Of a DNA stretch of 64,000 nt, positions 1 to 10,862 are shown one piece after another. The position numbers were made by a program, and so were the translations under genes. Position 1 is the stretch's first letter, and every line of letters begins with the position of its first letter. The notes under the pieces are model-generated. The model made no database searches. It was given only the letters and a program-made list of their open reading frames with translations, and was not told where the DNA came from. The DNA lies in NCBI RefSeq assembly GCF_000220395.1, contig NW_004086990.1, positions 62,001 through 126,000 on the forward strand, written 5' to 3'. The stretch comes from Ichthyophthirius multifiliis. Taxonomy: Eukaryota > Ciliophora > Oligohymenophorea > Hymenostomatida.

Positions 1-388
1 AAAAAAGTTAACTTTTATTTTATTTCTAATCTCTTTGTGATTTTGTATTTTTCTATATTGGATTTTCTTATGCTATTATTAATTTAAGTTTATTTTTTTA
101 CATAATATTTTCAAGATGATTTGCTTTTTATAATATAATTTATAATAAATCAGTTTGTTCTAATCCTTTAGATTTCGAACGTTAATATTCATGAGTTTCT
201 TCTTTATATAAAGGACTTTTTATTTTTTATATTTGTAGCTATTTCATTGTATTACCATAGTTATGTCCATAATTATTTTAAATTAAATTTATATCTTAGT
301 CTTAAGATATACTATTTGAAGAATCGCCTTAATTGGGCTTTATTTTTATAAATTAATTATTTTTTTTTATATTGAATTCAAAATTCAT
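1..388 (-). CDS. Partial hypothetical protein, N-terminal part
   Basis: I do not recognise this protein. It begins at an ATG at 388 (MNFEFNIKKNN) and stays open with TAA/TAG read as Gln to the left edge, giving at least 129 residues; the C-terminus lies outside the window. The product is hydrophilic and rich in Lys, Gln, Asn and Ser, with a charged stretch (YKEETHEYQRSKSKG) near residue 70 and no membrane segment. It diverges from the next gene, whose ATG is only 79 bases away, so the two must share a very short promoter. A splice acceptor just after the AT-rich first 17 codons cannot be excluded; in that case the true start would be further upstream. Confidence 0.5.
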
Positions 389-467
389 TTATGAAATTTA
401 ATTTATTTTATTTATTAAAAAAAAAATTAATTTTTATTTTTTCTTTATTATATATTTTTTTATTAAA

Positions 468-975
468 ATGAGTGAAAACAAAGATAATGTAATGGAAAAA
501 TATGTTGCATTAACAACAAGATATATAGAAAACAATGTTAAATGTATAAAAATAAAATTAATATATAATTAATACAAATTTAAGTTTAAAATAAATTTAT
601 CATTTTTAAATAAAAGTAAGCAACATGAAATTATTTACTTTAAATAAAATGAATGAAGCTGCATTAGTTACTTTTAAAAAAAATGAAGAAAAAATATTTG
701 TTATTGAATAATAAGTTTAATAATCAAATGAATAATGTTTTTTCAATTAATAATTTAAATTTATTTTTTATTAATTTAATATTTAAGATAATTAGCTTCA
801 ATAATATTTTCTAAAATTGATGAAATAGGAAATAATATATAAGGCATGGAATCTTCAGTGGAATATTTAGATGTTATATTATCAAGGATAGGTATTTTTT
901 TAAAAAAAACTTAATTAATTATAATATGGATATTTTTTAGAATAAAAACTAAATGATTTATAATCTTTAGATTGA
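468..975 (+). CDS. Small coiled-coil protein, possibly BLOC-1 subunit 2-like
   Basis: Three introns join in frame. Exon 1 begins MSENKDNVMEKY; the later exons read KLFTLNKMNEAALVTF, then IIFSKIDEIGNNIQGMES, then EQKLNDLQSLD and TGA at 973-975. The product is about 120 residues, almost wholly helical with heptad spacing and no membrane segment. Length, the central LxxMNxxA helix and the terminal IDxIxxxIxxMExxxxxLD helix resemble BLOC1S2, a subunit of the BLOC-1/BORC complexes that position lysosome-related organelles. This is a pattern match by eye only. The exon 2/3 junction has two possible acceptors; I chose the one (ending ...attag) that keeps the conserved helix in frame. Confidence 0.55.
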
Positions 976-1362
976 AAAATTAATTAATTTTTGGATATAT
1001 TGATTATACGATATATTTATTTTATTAAATTGTAAAATTAAAAATATTTTTTTGTTTTATATCTAATATATAATTTTATTTTTTTATATAAATTCAAAAC
1101 TTCTTATAAAAAAGTATTAATTTAATCAATCAAATTTTCTTGATTTTAAATAAAATTTTTAACATGGGCATATAATACTATAATAAAGTAAATTATTTTA
1201 GAAAAATATTGACAATAATTATTTAGATTAATAAAAAATTGAAATATAAATTATATCTTAATCATAAAAAAATTTTTATATAGTATTAAGTTTATTAAAA
1301 TATATAATCTAAAAATACTAACTTTCTAAAAAACAATTTTTAAATAATTTTTTTTATCTAAA
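976..1362. other. Gene-free AT-rich spacer
   Basis: This stretch lies between the 3' ends of two converging genes. It is A/T homopolymer-rich and I see no reading frame with coding character on either strand; it presumably holds both 3' untranslated regions. Confidence 0.6.
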
Positions 1363-2374
1363 TCAAAAATCTTAACTATTATCTCTACTTTTCCTATTGA
1401 ATATAGTACTTTATTTTTTTGATGATTAAAAAACAATACTATTATTATTTGAACTATTTTTCTTTGAGGATTTTCTTTCAGGTGATTTTAAATAAATATC
1501 AGATGTAGTAGGAGAAAATGTAGACGATTATAAAGAGTTTATGCCTTATTAATTAATTTTATTAGAAATAATAACAGAAGTAGTATATTATTTATTAAAC
1601 AATCCTTAGTTGAAAGTTTATAAGAGTTTTTATCTTTTAATTTTTTTTAATTAATCATCAATTTATTAAACCTCATTTTTTTATTCATCAAGCATTTTCT
1701 TAGCTAGCTATTTTTCCCAACTTTTTTTAAGTTGATGTACTGGAGTTGATTCTTAAGTTTAACTTCTTGTACTTATTTTAGAACTATAAAGCTAATAATC
1801 TTCACTTATTTCAATCAACGGCTTATTTTTAGATTTTTGGCTTCTTTTTGGCTACTCTGCTGATTCTATAGAATTATTAATTTCAAAATTTTTAAATGTT
1901 ACTGATTTTTAAACGATATTATTATTTCGTTGAATCGATTTTGTTTAAATATTTATTAAATTTTATTCCTTCTTTTATTCATTCAATTCATTTTAAAATT
2001 TAATACTTTCTTCACTTTTTAAACAATTTTCAAGACAGTTTTCTAAATATAATTAATTTTTATTTATATCTTTACTATTGTCAGTATTTCTAGATATAAT
2101 CTTTTATATAAATATTTTATTTATTTATATATTTAAAAAATATAACATTATTTTATTCCGTTTTTATTTATTCATTATTAGATTATATTGTGCATAAAAT
2201 GGGTCTTTACGTAGACTAGCATGTAATTAAATTGTTTTTAGAATCGTTCGTATAATTTATAGATGAAAGAGTAAATAGTTTATTTTAAAGTAGTATTTAA
2301 TTTTTTTTAGCACTTTATGATTTTAGCAATTCATCTTTTTCATCTTTACGCGATTTACAATAGCAAGGACCCAT
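1363..2374 (-). CDS. Gln/Ser-rich protein with MGxCxC N-terminus
   Basis: The start is the ATG at 2374; the product opens MGPCYCKSRKDEKDELL and ends KSRDNSQDF before TGA at 1363-1365. One 46-nt intron (2101-2146, GT..AG) separates the exons in phase 0. About 320 residues, hydrophilic, rich in Gln, Lys, Ser and Asn, with no membrane segment and little predicted order. Gly2 followed by Cys4 and Cys6 is the arrangement of dually acylated (N-myristoylated plus palmitoylated) membrane-anchored proteins; that is an inference from the motif. Short pieces such as ESAEQPKRSQKSKNK look like basic phosphorylation-prone linkers. I do not recognise the family. It converges with the BLOC1S2-like gene. Confidence 0.65.
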
Positions 2375-2947
2375 TTTAATATATATTTTTTTAAAAATAA
2401 ATATTTGTTATGACTTTATATATAATAATCTTTTATTAATTTCATCTATTAAAATTGACTATTATATTGAATTAATGTGATAAAATTAATATAAATGAAT
2501 TTAAAAAACTATAAATTATTATTTAAATAAAAGTATTCATTTTCGAATAATTAAAATAAAGTTTAATATACTCTATTATATTTATTTAATTATTTTTTTT
2601 TATCTATAAAATTTTAATAGCAATAAATATTTTTATATCTTTTATAATTTTATATTTTAATGTTGTTTCTAGAAATAAAAAATTGGATTTAATTAGTTGA
2701 TTTTATATAAAATGTTCAATCAATAAAATAAGATTTTATTTCTATTTAAATAAGGTTTAATTTTTTAAATAAATAATAGAATATAATTTTCTTTTGTTTT
2801 TTTTTTAGTCTTTGTAATAAATAGGATTAATATAATGTTAATTTACTTTAATAAGTTTTCTGTTATAAATTTTCTGGTCTGAAATTATATTTCTAGTAAT
2901 TATTAATTTTTTGACAAAAAAATAGCATAAAATAAATATATAAAGAA
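2375..2947. other. AT-rich intergenic region between divergent genes
   Basis: No coding signal is visible. It lies upstream of the MGPCYC gene on the minus strand and upstream of the LRR gene on the plus strand, so it should contain both promoters. It shows many TATA/TTAA runs but no element that can be singled out. Confidence 0.5.
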
Positions 2948-4077
2948 ATGGATTAATAGATAATTAAAATTTATTTAATTTATGCTAGTTTTTAGATAAA
3001 TAAGAATAATTAATATATTTTAACATTAATTTATAGTATACTTTTATTTTAATTTTTTTAATATCAAAATAAGTAAATCTAAAATTAATCAAACTACTAT
3101 TGAACGGCTTGGATAAACGATATAGAAATTTGATAATTTATAAATTTTTTAGATTTAATTTAGGTATTTTTTTTTATAAGAGTATTTTTTTAATGTTTTT
3201 AAGTAAAAATAAATTCTAAGATGAAGGAGTTATAAAGTTTTTTAGACTAATTAGAAATTTAAAATAAATATAAAACTTTACAATTGATATAAAGTTATAA
3301 ATAATTTAATTATTTAATTTTTATTAATTTGATTAAAAGGTAAAATGGATTAACCTATAAAAGTGGAGAAGAAATAGGATAAACATTAAAATAATTTAAA
3401 AATATAAAAACTTTAAATATTCAGCTTTCGTACATTTTTTATTTTTTAAATTAGTCTAAAGAATTAAAAGGTAAAATAATATTGAATCCAAAGGATTAAT
3501 AGGTATTTGCTAAAGTTTTTTAGAAGATTCAAATAGTCTTTAACATTTAACGATTGATGTAAGGTTATTTAAATCAAATTTAGGAATTTGAAACAATAAA
3601 ATAATTAAAAAATATACAGTTCAAATAACATATTTGATGAAGGAATTGTTATTCTTTCTTAATGTTTATAAAATTAATAAAAAATAAAATATTTATAATT
3701 AGATTTAGAGTAAAAAATATAATAATAATAAATACAAATAAATATAAATTTAGTAATAATTTAATATAAGATGAAGGAATAAATTATTTATTAATTAGTG
3801 TGAATAGATTAATAAATTTGAAAGAAATAAAAATAAATATAAGGTTTATAATTTTCAAAAATTTAAATTTATCAAAAAAAAAAGTTATAATAATGTAAAT
3901 GACATTCAATTAAAAAATTTATTTATTTAAGTAAAGTTGTAATAATTTGAACTTTAAATTATGTAACAATTTATTCTTTTTATTTTTATTTTAATTTTTT
4001 ATTTTTAAGTGCTAATAAATTATGTAATGATTTTGCTTAAAAACTTGCTTATTATTTATAATTTTTTATTAAATTGA
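2948..4077 (+). CDS. Leucine-rich repeat protein (ribonuclease-inhibitor-like repeats)
   Basis: At least six LRR units are seen only when very short introns are removed. Successive units include KNKFQDEGVIKFF, QNGLTYKSGEEIGQTL, NNIFDEGIVILSQCL and NNLIQDEGINYLL, each followed by an LxxLxI/L strand such as LQHLTIDV or IKYLQLDL. The N-x-x-x-x-DEG pattern with an amphipathic helix is the ribonuclease-inhibitor type of LRR common in ciliates, usually a protein-binding scaffold. Introns include 3430-3454 (25 nt), 3471-3493 (23 nt), 3564-3583 (20 nt) and a longer one near 3701-3744. Only the repeats are secure: the ATG at 2948 does not join cleanly to the next exon, and the TGA at 4075-4077 assumes no further intron. 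No partner or location is evident. Confidence 0.65.
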
Positions 4078-4527
4078 GTATCTTAAATATTGATTTTAAG
4101 TATTTATAACAATTTAAATTTAATTTTTAATTTCTTTATTATAGTTTTAATTAAATAAATACATAAACTTATTCAAGATTTATATATTAATTAAGAAAAT
4201 TAAAGTTTTTATATTTATTTAATTTTGGATTTAAGTAAAAAAAATAAAATATTTTAAATAAAATTAAAATAGAGATAAGAATCAATAAAGAATTTTAGAA
4301 AAAACTATAATAAAAAAACTTCCTAAATTAATATGAATAATTAATTAGAAATATATTAAACTGAGTATATAATTTAATTTATATTAATTATATTTTTATA
4401 ACTAAACTGCATTTAAAAGAAAAATTTAAAATAAATAAATCTAAAAATAAATACAAAATAGATAATATAATGTTAATATTATAAAATCTTATTTCATATA
4501 ATTTATTAAATATATTTATATATTATA
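4078..4527. other. Gene-free AT-rich spacer between converging genes
   Basis: I see no coding signal on either strand in these 450 bases; they presumably carry the 3' ends of the flanking transcripts. Confidence 0.55.
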
Positions 4528-7411
4528 TCAGTTAACATTAATTTAAATATTTTTTTAATCGATTTAAATACATTAAAACTTTTGGGCTTCTTCATCATTA
4601 CTTTCATCTCTTAGAATACCACTTATATTTTTATTTTTTTTATTGATCATGTTAAGAATTTTTTCAAACTATTCATCATTTTGCAAATCTTGGCTTTTTT
4701 AATCTTTAGGAGACAAATTATTATATATTGTATTATCGCTATTAAAATCAATACTATTATAAAAGATATCAATATTTTTTACTGCATGTGTAAAGTTTCT
4801 AGCAAATTAAGCTGTCATAAAATCGAAATCTTAATCAGATTAAAATCCACAACTTTTAGTTAAGACAACTACTTATTACACTATTTAACTTTATAATTCT
4901 GATAAAGATTTAACCTGTCCTACCTATTCGCAAATTTAGTACATTTGTTTAGTTAATTCGTCAATATCGTTTTGGTTGTTCTAATGTTTTTTTTTAGTTG
5001 CTTTATTTCAAAATGATACTATACTATTTTTTTTGCCTAATTCAATATTTAATCTACTTCTTTGCAATGAATTTAATTAACTATATTTTTAATTTATTAT
5101 GCTTAATTTGGATATATATCTTATACTATTAGTAATACTTAATAAATAACTGTTTTTATTAAATTGTAACTCAATTTATTTATTTGACATCCTGATGCTG
5201 TTTTCTTAATAGTTGTAAGAGTTTATTCTTTAATTTTTTCTACGAAAAAATTATTTGTTGAATTATAAAGTTTTTGAGATTCATCTTATTATTCTTGTCT
5301 AAAAAGATTTATATCATTTATAAGTTTAATCAGAAAGCTAAAAACACATTACAAAAGGGATGAATTAATCTAATGAGATATTTCGTTTATTATCTGTAAT
5401 GTATAGCTGACTATAATTATTATTTAATAATTTTTTTATGTCATTTGACTGTTTTCAAGTTAATATATGCATTTTATTGACTAATGTAATATATGAAGAA
5501 AAGAATTTTGGGATATTTAATGAAAGTTTTTAGAATTTGTATCTATGAAATTTTTTTTTCTTCTTGAATATGTTAATTTTAATTAGGCTTGATTTTCAAA
5601 AGAATTATGTTTGAAGATATTTCAAAGGCATGCATTTATAATTTACTTATATTATTGCAGATGTAAAGTAAATTAATAATTAGTTCATCTGTTATAATTG
5701 GTAAATTATTAAATTTCTCGTTGCATTCGAGAACTATTTACATTAAGTTAAGTCCTTCATTTATGTATTATATGTCTTCATTTTCCCATTATTTATTTTT
5801 ACAGGATTTAGGAGATGTAATACATGAAGATTTATTGTCCATGTAATCAGTTATTTCGTTAGAAAGAGTAATTAAAAGACTTAATAGAACTGAACTATCA
5901 GGAGATTATTATAAAACATATTTTTGGAAAGAATTATATATTAAATGTTTAAATTCTGGATCAAAATTAAAGGAATTTAGGTTAATTAAATTACATTTTA
6001 TAATTTTTATTTATAAATGAATTAATATTGGCAAATCAGATGTTTATTAAGAAATTAGAAATTGAAAAAGCTCAAAGGCAGAAGATTTCACTTCAATTTC
6101 TTAAGAGTTTTAGAGTATTTAGTTAGACTAAGATATAGCAGAAGAAATTTTTTTATTAATATTTTCTTAAGAGGCTTAAGAATAATTAGGGTTGAGTTAA
6201 TTTTCGCCTATTTTTATTTTATTAATATTATTATAATTTTAGTAATAGGAAGATTGTTTTGTTATACTCAAATATTCAATAAGAAATTCTAATAAATGAA
6301 TTTAATAGTTAATTTGAACGCTTTCTTTTTTTGAAAGAATTATTGTTTGATCAATCATTTAATGAATTTACAGCTCTTTTTTCCATTTTGATTTATCGAA
6401 GAAATAAAAAAGATTTATTAAAAAACTATTGAAACTTTTGTATTGAAATGATCTTTTTGCAAATATCATAATTATGTTGAAACAATTTTTTATTATTTAG
6501 TTTTTTTATTTATTTTAGAGACTATTTGCATTAATTATAGTTTATAAAATAAAGTAAAAAAATAGTAATTATTTCTCGTTTTGTATTACTTGTTGACATT
6601 TTGTTTTATTTAAAACTGCTTCGTATGTCATAAGCATTATATTTATTGCATTTAATTATTCTTCTATATTTTCTTAGAGAACTTAGTCCATTATTTTTTG
6701 TAAATATTCCTATAAATATTCTATAATATTAAATATTTTATCTGTTATATATGGATCCTTGTGGATTTAGGAAAATTTAATTAAAATTGGTAGAAAATTT
6801 AATTAATTTTCTAAATAAAAAGGATTCTATTCTTAATCAAGGATAAAAAGGGCGATTTCTGCAAAATGTATTTCAAAAGAAACGAAATTGTCACTAAAAA
6901 AAGTTATTTAGTCATTATTTTATTGATCTTTATTTGCAGATTGTTATTCTTTTTCATTTTTAGAATTTTAATAGGAATTATCTTTGATATTATTCTTAAA
7001 TATAATATGCTATTGCGTATAGTTTTTTAAATTTTATACTAATACTTCTAATATTATTAGTGTTACCCATTAATTTCCATAATCATTTTTATATAATATT
7101 AAACGGGCTAATAAATATTTGATTGTATCAATTAATCTTATATTTGTATCTTGAATATGGTCTGATAATGTACGCGCTTACAATTTTACTTGATTTTCTA
7201 TTTTTTAAATCTGCTTTTATATGAAATTAGCGTATGAGACTTTACTTTCTTGCATATCTAATTGGGTTAACTTATTTTTTGTATATTCTATTTATTTATA
7301 TTAAAACTTTTTTTGAGTTTATATGTTGTTGTATGGATGAAGTAGTTCATAGCAATCATCTAATATATTTTAATATACCAAAATTGGTTTTCTTGAACAA
7401 AATTATCCCAT
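4528..7411 (-). CDS. Large all-helical (HEAT/ARM-like) protein with MGxxC start
   Basis: The protein opens MGQFCSRKPILVYQNILDD at 7411 and runs without interruption for more than 500 codons; it ends at TGA 4528-4530. Two or three short introns (one near 5420-5475, one near 4980-5060) are needed near the C-terminus. The roughly 900 residues are rich in long amphipathic helices (for example YLLARLILYKNDYG, FELFQFLISQQTSD, LLSLLITLSNEITDYMD), the look of HEAT/ARM solenoids. Gly2 and Cys5 suggest N-terminal acylation and membrane attachment. A palmitoylated HEAT solenoid recalls EFR3, the plasma-membrane anchor of the PI4-kinase complex, but this is only a suggestion; importin/exportin-type solenoids look similar. 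Plus-strand frames inside it are antisense shadows. Confidence 0.6.
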
Positions 7412-9000
7412 TTTATTTATTTGTATTTTAAAAAGTTTTATTTATTTATTTGTTTTTAAATTAGTTTTATTTTATTTTGGTTTATAACTTTTAAATTTCT
7501 TTTTTTTAATACAAATTTTTTTTATTATTGGTTAATTAGTTTTTCCTTAAAAATATACAATATATTTATATAATATTATTATTAGATAAAATAATTATAA
7601 TTATTTAACATTTCTATATTATAATTAATAAATATTAATTTAATATATTATTTAAATATTTTAAACTATTTACTAATATATACATATATTTTATAATTTT
7701 AAATAATTATTTAACTATATGCATTTATTATTTTCAATTAAAAATATTAAATTATTATTTTCTAAATTATATATATTTTTAATATTATAACTGTTTTATG
7801 ATCGAAATATTTTTTAAATGATTAATATATAAAATTTATTAAGTTAATAGAAAAAGATTTATATTTAATTCAATTAATAATTAAATTTGGATTTTAAAAA
7901 TTAGCAATCCAAATATTAGTATAAATAATAAAAAAATTATATTATAAATTTTAGTATAAACTTATCAAAAAAAATTATAGTTCAAAACAAAAGATATTGC
8001 AAAATATAAAAAATTTAAACAATAAAAAAAATTTACAAAAAAAAATAAGTAAATTATATCAAAAAAAATTATTTAATATAATAAGAAAATAAATAAAAAA
8101 TAAAATGAATTAAAATAAAAATATAAAAATAATATATTATTGATAAATAATTTTAGAAAATCTATTAAATAAGATAAATTTATCACAGTATAAGATGTTT
8201 ATAAAGAAATTTAAAATTTAAAATCGTAAAAAAAAAAATTAATGTATTAAAAAAAAAAATATCAATATATAAAATAAAAAAATTAATTTAATAAAATAAA
8301 TAATTAAGTTTAAAAATATTAAAATTCATAATAGTAATTTTTCTATATATTTGTAAAAAAATAATTTAATAAAAAGTATTATTTTAATATTGAAATTTTA
8401 ATTAAATAAATAAATATAAAAAAAAAAATGGATAATATATATAAAAATATATATAAATATATAATTATATTTTATATAATTTATATATATATATATATAT
8501 ATTTATAATTTAAATTTTTATATATATTTTACAAATTATTTTATTAATCTTAGTTATAAGAAATTTATTATATAAATTATGAATTTTAATGGAATTATTT
8601 TTATTTTAAATTTTTTATTTATATAATTATTTATTTTTAATATTATTTTAATGTTATAATATTATCATTTTTAATTTTTTTTATTTCATTTTAATAAAAA
8701 TGTAAATCAATACAATATTTTCTTAATGATTTATATTATATTTAAGTCTTTATCATTATTATTAGTTTTTTTTTTATTATAATAAAAGTAATTAATTTTT
8801 TTTTTTTTTAACAATTATTATATTTAAAAATATACTTTTTTTTAAGTATTAATTAATCTTCTTTATGTTATTTAAAATCTTTTATTTTATAAAATTATTT
8901 TATAATTTAATTAAAATAATATAGTAATTCATTTTTATTTTTCTTACTTTTATAAATATAATAAATCATAAATTCAAAATTAATAAAGAAATTTTGTTAC
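7412..9000. other. Long AT-rich region without a recognisable gene
   Basis: About 1.6 kb of low-complexity A/T sequence with poly-A/poly-T runs and a short TA repeat (about 8486-8501). No frame on either strand shows the mixed codon use of the neighbouring exons. It lies upstream of the large minus-strand gene and the plus-strand remnant that follows, so it may contain promoters; none can be pointed to. Confidence 0.5.
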
Positions 9001-9990
9001 TTTAATTAAAACAAAGCTTTTGAATCTGCAAGGTATGTGTTTTAATTTTAATATTTATAAAATAAATTAAAATAAATACTCTTTTTTTTAAAAAATTAAG
9101 ATAATAGAATTAAAACTTGAAATAATAAAAGAATAACATTAAATAGATATAAATCAATTTTATATAATTTATAAATAAGGATAATTTATTTATGCTTCTT
9201 AATGTTCTAATGTATCAATTTATATGCAAAAAAAATAAAAATGAAATAAGTGATTTTAGTGGTATTTTTATATTTAAAAAATCATTATTTTAAATATATA
9301 ATATAGAATTTTAAATATTTGAAAATAATGATATCTTGAATAAAGTATAATAAAAATATACAATCAAATATATAATTAATGAGGAATTGCTATTAAATTA
9401 TACATTTTTAGCAAATAATTAAGGTATGCAAGTAATAGGAATTAAATAAATATATGAAAAATAATAAAAAGATAATTTAATTTTAAGACTATTATGCTAT
9501 TCCAATTAATATAATAAATATGGAATATTCTGAATTATAATAAATATTATTAGTGATAAAAAACCTTATAGATAAATGACTTGTAATAACTATATGTTTC
9601 TGACTTATAACTGTAAATATTAATTAGACTTTCCGCAGTTAATTTATAATAACTTTTAAATTATTTAATTAAATAATTTAATAATAATGCAATAAATAAG
9701 AATAAATTAAGTAGTAAACTGAATAATAACTTGAAAATCTGTAAAACTGCTTATCATAAATCAAATGAAAAATGTTGATTATCCTTTAAAAACATATAAA
9801 CTAGACTTTGTGACTAAAACAAAAGGTAATTTGGATATAAACTACAAAAAATGCTTATATAAATAGAAAACTAATCAAAATATTGATATTCTTTATTTAT
9901 ATTTATTGATTGAGCAATTGAGTGTTTTTTATATTCGCCTTTATTTACTTTGCTTTAATCAGCAAAATACAATAAAAATTATAACAATGC
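9001..9990 (+). pseudogene. Decayed coding remnant of unknown protein
   Basis: Stretches of convincing coding sequence follow one another on the plus strand but cannot be read through. GQFIYASQCSNVSIYMQ shifts frame at an 8-A run near 9226-9233. It continues as NEISDFS, then after an intron (about 9261-9306) as IIEIKYIINEELL-type helical sequence and ILRLLCYSNQYNKYG. An in-frame TGA (about 9529) interrupts it before DKKPYRQMTCNNYMFLTY and YQLDFPQLIYNN; further frame changes and TGAs follow after 9700. With at least one TGA and two shifts, a pseudogene is likeliest; assembly errors in homopolymers are the alternative. I do not recognise the family. Confidence 0.45.
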
Positions 9991-10149
9991 CAAATTAAAT
10001 AATTCTGATTATAATTATTATAATTAATAATAGTAAATAAAAATTATAAAAAAAATCGGACATAATAAATAAAAGTTGGTTTTGTAATACTTATAATTTG
10101 ATAAAAATAATAGATATAGTTAATCTTTTTTCCCATTTTTAATAATTAG

Positions 10150-10700
10150 TTACTTTAAATTATTTATATGAAAAACATACAGATAAAATGTATATTTATT
10201 TATTTTTTAAAAAAAAAATTGTAAATAAAATAAAGATTTAAATAATATTTATTCTTAACCTTTTTAAACATATAATAATTTATTTTTTTTGTAATAATTG
10301 GATAAACTTATTAAAATTTATTTATTAATTTTTTTATCATTTTCTTTATTTCTTTTTACTTATTTTTCTTTAAGATTTACTTCATTGTTTTTCAGTTTTA
10401 TAAATAATTTTCTTTTTCTTTTATTTTACTTCTTTGTTTTTTGCTATTAATTTTCTTTTTTAGACTTTTAATTTTAAGAATTTTCTCGTAACTTTTATAA
10501 TTTTTTACTTCTAATATCCTTCATCTATGTTAATTTGAAGGAATATATAATTCATCTTATATAGTTTTTATTTTTGTTTATTCTCCTATACATATTTATT
10601 TATAGGAGAAGAAAATGTATTCTTAAATTAGGAAGCTTATCTTACTTTTCTTTATATTAAATTTGTCCTTTAGAAAGAAATTTTAAATATATTATTAATT
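10150..10700 (-). other. Possible Lys/Gln-rich minus-strand exon, weak
   Basis: The plus strand is T-rich here, and the minus strand reads as a Lys/Gln/Asn-rich open frame (MKDIRSKKLQKLRENSQ and onward) that stays open for well over 100 codons. With only TGA as stop, such frames also arise by chance in AT-rich DNA. There is no recognisable domain and no clean start/stop pair, so this is recorded as an uncertain coding region only. Confidence 0.2.
10581..10610. repeat. Perfect 10-bp inverted repeat with 10-nt loop
   Basis: The left arm TTCTCCTATA (10581-10590) and right arm TATAGGAGAA (10601-10610) are exact reverse complements separated by CATATTTATT. The arms are unusually GC-containing for this region. 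It could form an RNA or DNA hairpin 250 bases upstream of the LRR gene; no function is known. Confidence 0.6.
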
Positions 10701-10862
10701 TATAAATATGTAAATTTTTTATAAAAATTAATTTATTTATCTATAAAATTTTTAATTTTTCGCTAATTTTTTAGTTTATAAAATTTGTTTATCTAAATTA
10801 TGAAAAAGCGCATTTTAATATAATTTAATTTTCAAAAACAAAAAAAATATCAATTAAAAAAA

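Noticed and set aside
5806-5975. Plus-strand frame DLGDVIHEDLLSMQSV... preceded by an acceptor-like ttttacag
   Set aside because: The minus strand over the same bases gives a longer, continuous protein (FDPEFKHLIYNSFQKY to NEITDYMDNKSS) in frame with more than 700 surrounding codons; the plus frame is its antisense shadow.
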